From Membranipora membranacea (Eukaryota > Bryozoa > Gymnolaemata > Cheilostomatida > Membraniporidae), in contig OU612065.1 of NCBI GenBank assembly GCA_914767715.1, positions 25,732,001-25,796,000 on the forward strand: a DNA stretch of 64,000 nt. Direction: 5' to 3'. Under the pieces are notes generated by a model. It was not told the origin of the DNA. It saw only the letters and a list, made by a program, of their open reading frames with translations, and ran no database searches. The translations under genes were made by a program, and so were the position numbers. Shown one piece after another: positions 20,961 to 32,900 of the stretch (its first letter is position 1; every line of letters starts with the position of its first letter).

Positions 20961-23648
20961 TTTCAAATTGTCTAGGTGGTTATGGTAAGCCTATTAGATA
21001 GCTTTATGTCACCTGGTATTTGCAATTTGTTTTGTAAAACACAAAAATTTCAAAATAGGCTGAGAAATAATATGCTGGAAATTACTTTTTGGACAGCATA
21101 ATTGGATAATGGTGTCTGGACATCACCTCAAAAAAGATATACTCGCTTGATAGATGTTGTAGCAGTACCAACACTCAGTTTGCGATGAATGACGAATGCG
21201 TTTTTGCTTCCATATCACGAAGGAGAAGCAGTTTGTAATCTTGAATGTCGTTGTTACTGTCATCAAGTTGAGTTCCGAACTCGAAGGCCCATTTTTTATA
21301 TCTAGTCATTGATTAATTTTTATCCACAGGTGGTCTTTTATTGTTTACATCTTATTGTATCAAATCTTGTTTTCGGGAGAGGCATTTCTGTGTGATAAGT
21401 CTGATTGTTCACTTCTGTAGGTAATTTTTGTAGTAATATTTTTTTGTTTTGGTAAGGTATTTCAGCGTGTTTTTTTTGCCTGTAATTAATAAACATTAAA
21501 TTGGATATATGTCATGGGATAATTCACATGATATAATTATTTTCAGCTGGTCATTGGCAGTGTATTATTGGTGGATTTCGTACTTTGAGCCATTGAGGGT
21601 GACAGAAATGATTCATAGCAGTTTAATCTCTGGAGGTTTCAGATACAACCACCATTACTATTGGCATACAAATTTTCAACAGCGTTGTTATGTATGTCAT
21701 GTGCTGTTCGATGGAAACCGTCATCAATATCAAGCTGTAACAATCACCTCTGAAACATGTGTAGGTAGAGAAAGTCACTCCAACTATGCATCGTTGTACC
21801 AATGTGTTTGCTGTCAATGTTTGCTGTGAAGATAACTCCCTGGATATTCCGTCCTGTGATTGCTCATTGTGGTATTGATAACGGCAGACAGTCTGGAGTA
21901 TCGACTATTATTTTCTTGGTAATGTTGTGAAAAGATGATATTATTTCTAGTTGCATGTGACTTGCTTTCTTCAGTTTCAAGTGACTTGCTCATTGAATTC
22001 TTGTTAGGGAGTGGTAACACCTTGCCTTCTGTTGTTGTTATTCAAGGTGATGAGCTAAAACACAGATGGAGGGCCTAGGTTAATTAAATCTTGTGCGTTT
22101 TCAATCAAGCACTATCATCACGCCATTATGGTTTTTATAGAATTATTTGTCATTAGCAGCGGCCTATGGAAATGTAGGGCTTATATCTCAGCATTGTTAG
22201 ATTTGAAGCTTGGTTGTGTAATATTATAATTTACTCCGATGTCAGTGACCGTAGTTATTCATGGTCTAACAGGCAGTACACCATCATTATATCTATACAG
22301 TAGAGTAAACGCAGCCGCGCTGTTGTAATTTACAATCAATGTTTTCTTTCTTTATCTTCAATGTAAGTTGTTGGATGGAATAAAGAGCCTAAGGACAACG
22401 TAAGGACAGGCTGCGTTGTTTATTTTGCTGTCCTCTTGTTTTCACCTCTGGCATTGATTCAAACTATTGGATATTATTGTAGTGTTGATGCTGCTGCTGG
22501 AGGCTCTTCCATCTGTAAGTTCATGTACACATGACTGAATCGTCTTTTTTGCACGATTTGTTTATTTAGCATTCCTTTTTGTTAAGAGTCCGCTTTAGTA
22601 TGAAGTTCTTTTAATTCACTACCCTGGCTGACATTTGCTTCCCATCTACCTATGGGGCTCAATTACTATAAAACTGCACTGACCATGTGTGACACTAAAT
22701 TATCTCATTTCACTCTTGTATTCTTGCTTATCACGCTCGCAAAAGTGTCTGAATGATGGTTGCAATGTCAATTTCAAAGACTACCACCATCATTCACTAG
22801 GCCATTGATTTGTATGCGGGCAGAAATGCTGGCTCCAGTTGGTGTTATTGATTAGGGTTTTCTTTGTTTTGTTAGAATCAGTAACACTTTGTCTATCAGC
22901 TGCTGGTATTCCGATATCTTTCTTACAACTTTGCAGCAATTGATAGTCATTTCATCAATCTCTGTGGCTATTCTATCAGACCAGGGCATCACACAAGATA
23001 ATCTCTACTCATTATCAGTTGGTTTTGAGGGCACTTTAATAAAGATTTTATGAAATATTTCTTGGTAGCTACTAACAATGTTCTCACGTTCACCCAAGTT
23101 AGGAGTTACTCTGCACTGTATTTGCTTCCCTGTTGTGCATCCAGGATAAAATAAGATTGATCCAATTGGTAGCCTAGCATTTTTCGTTTCCACTTGTAAA
23201 TTCACCTGAGATGGGCGTTTTCGTGATAAAATTGCACACTGGAGGTTTGAGATACCTTACAACAGCATTTTTGGTTAGCTCCCATCACCTTGGTGGAATG
23301 TAAACCATGGTGATTAGTGCCTCAAGCTATCAGGCAATAGAACACGCTAGTTTGGAATCAAATCGAGATTGATCTTTGCTGCTGCTGTTTGAGGCAAACT
23401 TCAGTTTTTCAGAACATAGCAGCACTGTGGCAGCAAAGAAAACAGGTCCGGGTGCCCGTAAATACTACAAGAGGAGTGTGCTTTGGGAGTTGGTGTCATT
23501 TTAAATGGACAATGAAATTTAAAAACATCTGCTTCACAGAGTATCACTAACCTGGATTTCAGCTTTGTCTACCTTTTGGTTATTAAATTGATATTCAATG
23601 ATTCACAAATTTTATTTAAATTTTAGAGAAATAAAATTGATCTCTCAG

Positions 23649-23792
23649 TGAGGCGGAATGTAGACCAAGTTTGGTCCATCTGCCTGCATACATAGTTGCT
23701 CCCGGGTACACTGGTCACCTGCGGCGTGACCAGTGGAAGGGAGCAACCGGAATGCAGGCATATGGATTAAACTTGATCTAGGCGTAATATAA
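23649..23792. mobile_element. MITE-like element, GACCAAGTTTGGTCCA family, copy 1
   Basis: The left end reads TAGACCAAGTTTGGTCCAT and the right end is an inverted version (AACTTGATCTAGG). An internal hairpin is formed by a GTTGCTCC...CACTGGTCAC block and its complement GTGACCAGTGG...GGAGCAAC. Further copies are at 30877-31033, about 43400-43499 and about 49823-49915. Confidence 0.75.
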
Positions 23793-23882
23793 TGCACATT
23801 GTTGGGTATGGTTTGATACTTGAAATCTGGTTTTTAGATTAGAAGGACAGAGAAGTGTACACCTATGGCCTGAGTTTGTGAC

Positions 23883-23973
23883 ATGAGTAGACCGCCCCCT
23901 CCCTCCTCCTCACCAGCTCAGAGGGCTCAACTACTAAAGCAAGCTGCCCAGAAAATAGCTATTCTCAACGCAG
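23883..23973 (+). CDS. NCOA: NCOA first visible coding exon (no bHLH)
   Basis: It encodes about 30 residues beginning MSRPPPPSSSPAQRAQLLKQ and ends in phase 1 at CGCAG/GTACTT. The next exon (27137-27225) opens with CA, making a clean Ala codon at the join. Reading upstream from the ATG in frame gives GAC, TGT, GTT, then TGA, so the frame is closed four codons above. The residues do not match a basic helix-loop-helix. This may be an alternative first exon, or the true start of a bHLH-less protein. Confidence 0.65.
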
Positions 23974-26900
23974 GTACTTACCAACACAGTCTGACGTGCT
24001 GAACCTTTGTTAAGGAATCTCTGGTTTTATGTAAAGATGCAGTTTAGGATGGTACACCACCTCCCCGGATGCATTGGGATATGAAAGCTTTCTGAACAGA
24101 CAAAAACAAAATATTTGACCTGATCCGTCACTAATATCAAAATGCAAAATAAAATTTTCAATACTTGATATATGATAACCTCAGACTGAGATAGGCGTTT
24201 AATGAAATTGAATGGTAGGGCAGCAAAATTTGGTAAACCAAGCTTTGATTGAGTCTGACACATTTTTCCGCTTTTGGTAAAGGTTTTCCCTATAGACAGA
24301 TGAGGACAAACTCTAAATCCAGGGGGTAATGGGTCAAAAACTGTAGGCATACTAATAATATTACAGGCATCTTATCAGATTATTTTTTATGGTTTCTTTT
24401 TTTGCCGTCCTTCGTGTGAGGCCATGTAGTAGCTGATGTAGTTAATGGGACTCATATTGCAGAGTCTGAATTAAGGAGAGAAAATCTACAGAATTTTAAA
24501 TTAGTCCACCTGATTTTTGGGAAAACAAGCAGATTTTGATTTTGGAAATTTATTTATTTGAGCTTTAATTGAAAATATTGCCATAATCTCAATATTGGCG
24601 AATAAAAATTTGGCAATTTTTTTAAATACCAAAATTGAAAACGCAAAGTAAATTGTCCCCCTATGTGGATATCAAGCCATGTAGTCTACTTGTTTTTCCT
24701 CTCTGAATGTGTCAATTACTGGTGCGATCGCCCGATGCAATTTAAAATTAGGGAAGTCCTGGATTGGCCCTTTTGTGTTAAACCGAGTAAAGTTTATTTG
24801 GACTCCACTTAAATAAATTGACCCGTTGTTGGTATGCATAGGATGTGGAGTGTTGAATGTCCATTCAATGCAGCCTTGCAATGGAATAGAGGCGATAAAT
24901 GGCATTGTTGTCAATACTGCATCAGTAAATATAGAAGCTTCAATGAAAAATGCATCAAATTCTTAACATGGCGGCACTTTCTCTGATATTTCCTGGTGGA
25001 GGTATCATGGTCATAATAGATTCATAATCTTTACTTTACTTTACTTTTAATTTTTGTTGCCAATTTGCATAATTGGTAATGGTAAAAGGCGCTCATTTCA
25101 TGATATTCCTACTGACCATTAACCAATCATCAATCAACTGCTTCCTAGAGACATTTTGTATCATGACTCATCTTAATCACACCTAACAGTGACATCTTGT
25201 CATATATACCAGCATATAATGATGTCATAAACTAGACTACAGCTAGAGTATTTTGTGATTGCCATCATCTTAAATTATATAGTATTGTTAGACTGTGTCA
25301 ACGAACTTCATTAGACTGAACACTTGTGATTTTAACTTGCCTGAAGATGAGGTGTGAAAAATACATTTTCAACTGTAGCAGCATCTATTCGATTTGTATA
25401 TGAATGTATATATATATATATGTATATGTTTATATATATGTATATGTATATATGCATGAATTTATATATAGATGTGGATGCCAGTACATCCTATCTGAAC
25501 CATCTGCAGAAATTTAAAAAAAAAAGGTTTCTAGCAAGAATGATGTTCCCCTCCGAAGTTTGCTGGACATGAACATCCATCGATGATCATTCCTTGTCTT
25601 TTTATTACATCATCATCGCAAAGCCCAACCTACAAGAAATCAGAAATTGAACAGAAATGAAAGGGTCAAATAATGTAATATGTTTTTAGAAAGAGTATAT
25701 CATAGTAGCCAGAATCGCTAGCGGCATAATGTCAGATTCACTATGATTACCAATCTTGTCAGGGGTGGTTACCAAAATCTCTGTGTATCATTGAGAAAAT
25801 TTCTTCGTTCCCCACAACTATATGGCTTGATGTAGCCGACGGGCACAATTGGTTTCTAGTCTTTAAAATGCTGTCATCATCTACCCACCACATTAGCGTT
25901 GCGTCTAATGCCTATGACCTGTTCTCTCATGTAAGAGAGTCTCATGCCTTTACCAGATTACAGTTGGGACGAGACATGAAATTATCAAAATAACAGCCTA
26001 GTATCATCATCCCAAACATGTAATCGCTATATACAGACAAGAAAAGGTGCTAACTTGGAACGATAATGATCATTTGGATACCATCCGCTAACATCAATTA
26101 TGTCAGATTGAGCGACAAGTATCATGTTGACCCGATCACGGTGACCTCTCTGATGCTTGGGTATATTCTGAGAATTATGGGATGGAACGCCTCCAATAAT
26201 ATAGCACTATAAATGGTCATTTAGCTGGCTTCTTTTCGTCTGCGATAGCTGTAATTAATATCCTTAGGTTACAACCAGTTACGTGCCTACAAGGTGTTAT
26301 TGACTTCCCTTTTAGGCTTGATTTCTCAAGTGTAATACAAGGTCATTGGCAGCTGAGCTTTTTTGTTTGTAAGGGAAAAAAATATACATGAAAACTACTT
26401 GAGTTGTAAAATCAAAGAATTCTTGACAGACTTAATAATTTATTAAGTCTATGGTGTCAAGAGTTTTTTGATTGTGCAGCCTATGGATTTTATTTATGCT
26501 TGACACTCGTAATTTGATTGGTGTGTGTAGTTAGTTGCGAACAACAGATATCTGGGTATGATGGCCACTAAAACCATTTTAACCCCACTGCACTGTACAT
26601 ATGTAAGTCTGTAGCCTTGACACGCGGCAACCAAAAAAGTAGCCTCGTGACCATACCTGACATGTCTCCCTTTTTGGTAGGGAGCCTCCCAGTCTTTAGG
26701 GTCTTTTTCTACCACCTCCATATCTCCCTTTTTCCTCCCTTTTTCCAGCCTCCTTTACCCAGAAAACTTTTTAAGCTTCTTTTTGCAAGGAAAACTATGT
26801 TTTCCTACCTCAACAGTACATATATCTATGTAATTGCTTATTACCATTATTGCTTGTATGTAAAATCAGGTAAAATGACGTAATTCATAATATGAAAGCT

Positions 26901-29900
26901 CAAGTTTTATCTTAGAAGTATGGCATACGAGGGCTGAATTGCACCCGCACTGCGGGACGCAGAGTGGTATTCCGGGTTAGGAGTTTGTCCGCGGAGAGAC
27001 CTCCTCATTTCTTGATCTACCATCTACTTGTCATGTATGCGCGTGACAAGGCTATAGACATAGACATGTGTTTTTTCTATGGTCTGTATACAGATGCAGG
27101 ATGATACTGAATGCTGATTTCATATTTATATTGTAGCACCAGATCGACCATTACAGGAAGGTGATGTGTCCTCTAGTAATTCCTCTATATTAGCCACAGA
27201 GTTGTTTGGTCCTCTTCTGCTTCAGGTATAAATGACTAATATTATTATTTCAGGACTCATAGTTGACAGGGTGTTATCTGTTTTTATTATTTTACTACCA
27301 TATCTATTTCGTTGGCCAATAGGCATCTGGGGGGTCTTTCAATTAAAAACAGCCGAAATCGCAATCTTATGAGTGAGCGATACCTGCTAGGGTCTCGCTT
27401 TGAAATCGTTCACTCATTGATGGAACTATATACATTCTGAGTGAGTGATTTTGCTTTAGTAAAGCATCGTTCATTCTAATTGAAAGACCCCCCTGCCTAA
27501 CTAGTCTGAACAGCGATATCCATTCACTCAGTTAACTTATTTGAACTGAAACAGACTAATGAATTTTGTTTGACATACAAATGTCCTAGAATGAATGAAA
27601 CCACATGAAAGTTTTAGGTTTTAAAAACTTTGATTTATGCTGGACTTTTAGATAATTTATTTAAATCATAAATTATTTTCATTACATGTAGTAGAAAGTA
27701 GGTTTCCTATCTTTGACATGCAAAGTCATCATTATTCATCATTTTTTCTCAATTAGGGGCGCATTTGCACACCGAAAGGAAAGGGGTTAATCAGTGAGTT
27801 GTGGTAAACTGTCCGGTTTAATTGAACTCAAGATTAGGTAGTTGTTTTCTCATTGTACCATTCCTTAGCGAGGACACAACTCACATTTTTATCATGTTAA
27901 TCGATATTTCTTTTGACAGAAACTAAGCGGTTTTTTGTTTGTGGTCAACTCACAAGGTCGCATTGTATCGGTGACAGACAATATTAAGCAGTATCTTGGC
28001 TATGAACCAGTAGAATGGGTTGAAAAGAGCATATACGATTTCCTTCATCCTATAAACCATGCAGTGTTTGGTCAGAGTCTTCTACATCTTATGGGAGGTA
28101 TGTCATTTCACTGATATTGGATCGGCCACGGTGCAATGGATCAGGCGTGGGTCTTTCAATCGAGAGGTCCGTGTTTGATTCCCAGCGGATCACGGTTGTG
28201 TCAGGAAGGGCATCCAACCTCAAATGCTCCTATACCACATTAGTATATACACACCGTAGACCCATACTGTTGATACGGTAACAGATAAACCGAATAACAT
28301 CTAGGTTTCTCACGCGGTATAACCGGGTAGTGAGACTATAAATGTACACAAGATTTTATTCAATTCATTCATATTACGTGTTCCATTTTTGCACGCATCA
28401 AAGACACTTTGCTTTGTACTTATTTTCTGGACATTGCCTTTTGTGTTTAATAGTACAGTCAGAGACTATAGATATCTATAGTCTCTGGTACAGTCCTAAG
28501 TTTGTGACAATTCTTGTTCGATGACGTCTGAAGGCCCGAAGCAAGATTGCTCAAAAAAATTAATTGAATGTTGAAAATTGTTTCCATATCACAAGTGCAT
28601 CTCGACTTTCAATATGAAGACCATGAAGTTCATCCATGTTCAGGTTAACACTGGTGTAGAATGGGCTCATTTGCAGAAAAACAATAAAATTGAACATTAT
28701 TGGGTAACCAACAATTTTTACTGTGACCAATTTTATTCTATATATCATTATATGTCAATTTAATAACTTTTGAAATTATTTGATAGGATCGGTTATTGAA
28801 CTTCTCACAGCTTCTTTTAGGCATAAAAATTGCCAAAAATAGACACAGACCTTCATTATCTTGCTGTGATTCATTGCAGTGTATCATCTCGCTGTTCTAC
28901 TGCCACGCCCCTAAACATATAAATACTTATTTATTTACATGTCTATGGTCGTGTTAGATGAAGTTATACCATTCATTTTTCATGCCAACAAATATGAAAA
29001 TTGCTATGTGAGCAAGCTGACTAAAATGACTCATCATCCTCACCCTATATTTATTTATTTTAGATGGAAAAGGAGAAGCGATAGAGTGCAACAAACCGTT
29101 ACTGCCATTCCGTTGCCGCATGCGACAGTGTTTCGCTGGTAAGAATTGACCAATCAACGATCTGCCACAGTGTTATTGATTCAAAAGTCTATATATTAAT
29201 GAGAGTGATTTTTCGTGTTGCAATGAGCAGTTACCAGCTGCAATTAAACGGCTGATGCAGCTTTTTGAAGACCTTTCCTTTTATTTATTCGCTGTTTTTG
29301 TCGGAAAAATATGATACCTGGTGCAGCAGAGTTGTTCTTTTTTTAAATTGAGCAATTGCAGCAGGCTACCATTATGAGTCATATGTCTTGCATTCCCAAT
29401 TCAGTTCCTCTCTTGCGAACGCAATTCCCAGCAGGACAATGTTAGCCATTTTGGTGTGTAGTTTTGACATGATTTAGTTTCCATGTGCTATAAAAGCGCT
29501 TTGAAACTAATTCAGATGCAGCTCTGAGCTCAATGTGTCTGGGTAGTTCCGTATTCGGAATGATAAAGATCTTCAGGACAAAGCAAACCTGGATCCCTGA
29601 GGAAACCTATTCTTGTTTTAATATGGAATGATATTAGGCCTACATTCAAATAACAATATTTTGATTTTAATAGTACATTAACCTATGCATACCCAGCTAC
29701 CCACTACTGGATTCTTCAGATGTATAATTAATGTTTGACGATTTCACCAAGTAAGGATATATTCTTACTCTGTGATGATTTCCATATGTATCATAGCTTT
29801 TGATGATTCTTTTGTAGATGGTGACAGGAGAAAAGACGGATCTCACATAAATATGCAAGTCTCAAGTCTTCCTCATTCTATGTCCTCACCTACGTCAGGT

Positions 29901-32900
29901 AAGCCCCACCCACCCTAAGGAGTAAATATTAGCTAGAGTTAAAGACTACCCAAAGACTGATATATGTTAAAGTTATGTTATGTATACGCTTATCATAAGT
30001 AACTGCCTGACTATAACATTCATTAGTATTTGGGTCGTCTTAGATTAGTTTGGGATGACTTAATATTAGCTAGCTCTTCATCTGGGCTAGCTGAGCTGGG
30101 GGGTCTCTATGCAAGAGGGTGTGTAAATGTTAGCTAGCCTTAAATTTAACTATTTCAAGCCTGTGAATAGTATTTCCTTCCTCTAGGGTACATAATTAGG
30201 AAAGGCGTAAAAGACTAATAGTAACAGCTATCTTGACACATAGTATGCCAGTTCCATGATTCGGAGGGAATTATTGACATAGCCTTGGTTTTAATAAACA
30301 AATTACCTTTCATTCACATTTTGATTTTATGGTAATTAAATTGAATTATTTAATGATAGTAGTCACTGATTTACATACTACATGTGGTCAATATAAATCA
30401 GTCAAAATACTTCGGGATGATAACCTGCGTTAACAAAAATTAAATGTATCTTAGAGTACGAGATGTTATATAGTATAGTATAGGACTAGTTTGAGTGCCA
30501 AAACTGTGCCGGGATTGCTGGTAGTAACCTTTCAATATCAACCACTTTCCCTTGGTTTATAATGAAATGCTACTACCAGCAATCTTTGCCCACTTGAACA
30601 CTTAAACTAGCATTGTATTGTACACATACATAAAGCTGTTTGGTCGTAGACTGCCTTGGGAAATGTATGGCGTAACACCAGATTGTGCCAGACTTTGTGG
30701 GCTGGGCCGCTAGGACATGTAGTGTCCCTAGGGAGTCCAGTTCCACATGCGTAATTCCTGCCAATATTATTTGATACATATGTGCAATGTGTATTATGAG
30801 AACTCGACATTCCTTTCATGTAGAGAACAGTATTATATAACATGCTGTCAACGTAATAAATTTCCATAGATGTAAATCACAGAGTAAGGATATATTAGAC
30901 CAAATCTGGTCCATTTGCCTGCATTTGTAGATGCTGCCGATCCACTTGTCATGCCGGGGTGACCAGTGGAAGGGAGCAACTGGTATGCAGGCAATTGGAT
31001 TGAACTTGATCTAGGATGTATCCTTACTCTGTGTGTAAATGTTGGCAGCACTTATAAATATGTATGTTTGTTATGTATATCAGGTGGAGTGACTGATAAT
31101 TATCTGATATGTGTGGCTCAGCGTGTGGTGGACCCACTCAGCACGTTTACTGGTACACAGTACTCGGGCCGGGCTAACAAACGTGTACAGCAGCATCTTC
31201 TTAATCATCATAATCTCACTACTACCGCCATAGATCCTCTTCTTTCCTCTCCGGGAATGTTAGAATTCACCACACAAGTCAACAGAGATATGGTGGTCAT
31301 CAACTGTGACATGAGGTTGGTTCTCCAAAGAAGAGAGTAGACCTGAGGGGTCTTTCAAATAGATAGAGCGATGCTTTACTAAACAAGTTATCACTATCAC
31401 ATCGCTCAAAATTATCGCTCACTGGGTCTTTCAATTAGACAAAAATATGGATCCCAAATCGCGCACACAACATGTATATAGTTCCATCAATGACTGAGTG
31501 ATGAGATTGTGATTTTGGCTGTTTCTAATTGAAAGACCCCCGGAAGAAGATTGAATGGTTTTTTATTTAAAACAGGGTTGGTTGGTACATCAAGAGGTCG
31601 GTTCTCTAAAGAAGAGAAAATAGGCCAGAAGAAAATTGAATGCTTTTTATTTAAAAACACGATGGAAATGTATTTATAATCTTTGGGGATGGTTGGTGAT
31701 GGCTGTTTTAATTAGTTGCATGCTGATTGGAAACTTATCAGATCAATTTTCCCATGTCATCATGCCCTATACTTGTTGATTAATGTTGTTAGAAACCATG
31801 CGCAGGTTGAATTGAATCAGCCAGCTTCTCTTTTTTTACATTGCGTTTGATAATGTGCTATTTAAAAATAAGATTTGAGTTATCAAAATGAAGGATTAGT
31901 AGTACATTGTTAGGTACATAGTAAACAAAGTCAATGAACCCAATTTCTATATATAGCCATACACATAACAGAAAGCCAGTATATCCGTCACATGAAAATT
32001 TACCATCATAATTCTCATCTTGTCTGCTGTTCTTAATATAGAAGTCTGAAGTTGACGGAACCTGCAATATCTAACTTTATTGGCAAGAAGCTGCTGGATT
32101 TTGTACATACCAATGATGTCTCGCAGTTTCAAAAGCATATGGAGACCGGTGAGTAACAATTACCTTGATATTTGTGACCTTTGTTGACACTGAAGTGCAC
32201 AAATGATGAGATGTGATACCATGCAAGCCATGAATGTTATCATGAAAGAGTACTTGAAAAGTCCTCAGCTGAACTGAAACAATGCAGAGTACACTGGAAA
32301 AGACTTTTCAGCTACCGGTAGTATTTTAGAAGGAAGTGACAGTTCACAATGAGACATGCACCATACCTGACAAGGCTCCCTATTGGTAGGGAGGCTCCCA
32401 GTTTTTACGGGTTTTTTCCACCCCATCCATATCTCCCTTTTTTCAACTTCCTTCATCCAGAAATTCAATCTATCCAATATCTTTACCTTTTACAACTATA
32501 TCATTCGTAAAATCAGGTAAAATGGCGCAATTCATATTATGAAAGCTCAATCAAGACTTAGCTTAGAAATATGACAAACGAGGGCCGAATTGCACCTGCA
32601 CTGCGGGACGCAGAGTGGACCTCAGGGTCGGGAGTCCGTCCGCTGGTACCTCCTGATTTCTGGGTCTGCCAACTTGTCATGTATGACATGCACCTTCTGC
32701 AACCAATTGAACCCTGGGCCCCAAACTGATCAGGTGAATAGGCACACAGGTACCATGGTGGGATATTCCATCAGCTAGTAGGGCTTCAGATTCAAAGTTG
32801 CATTATCATTGAGAATGGGTGGGTGTTTGCTCATGGAATGCCACACACACCGCAACAACGCAAATCAATCACTGTAACTGGTAATCTCTGAAATGTCTAT

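Larger units (their letters stand above)
18559..23882. other. Divergent spacer between NDUFAB1 and NCOA
   Basis: These 5.3 kb separate the NDUFAB1 start (minus strand) from the first visible NCOA coding exon (plus strand). They should include both promoters and any NCOA 5' UTR exons. No basic helix-loop-helix coding segment was seen on either strand. Short frames, such as 18918-19184 and 21509-21829, have no recognisable motif. Repeats here are the TTAGCTAG-family element at about 20750-20960 and a transposon-like copy at 23649-23792. Confidence 0.55.
23974..27136. other. NCOA: NCOA intron 1
   Basis: This 3.2-kb intron holds the TATATG tract and the element at 26652-27039. Minus-strand frames at 24027-24350 and 24672-24914 are 107 and 80 codons long. 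They have no start or splice context I can support and no recognised family. No bHLH-coding exon was seen here. Confidence 0.55.

Noticed and set aside
18918-23205. Hidden bHLH exon or other gene in the NDUFAB1-NCOA spacer
   Set aside because: Open frames read on both strands show no basic region or helix-loop-helix pattern and no other recognisable domain.
24027-24350. 107-codon minus-strand open frame in NCOA intron 1
   Set aside because: No recognisable family, no splice partners, and composition typical of AT-rich intron; not supportable as a gene.
24672-24914. 80-codon minus-strand frame with a superficially protein-like sequence
   Set aside because: No known motif and no neighbouring exon in phase; could be an old transposon remnant but I cannot show it.
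28119-28190. A functional tRNA gene
   Set aside because: B-box-like sequence is present but the acceptor stem does not pair and a SINE tail follows.
30966-31083. 5' extension of NCOA exon 6 into an upstream open frame
   Set aside because: The open stretch is transposon sequence (30877-31033); the acceptor at 31082-31083 gives the right phase and starts the conserved PAS-B block.
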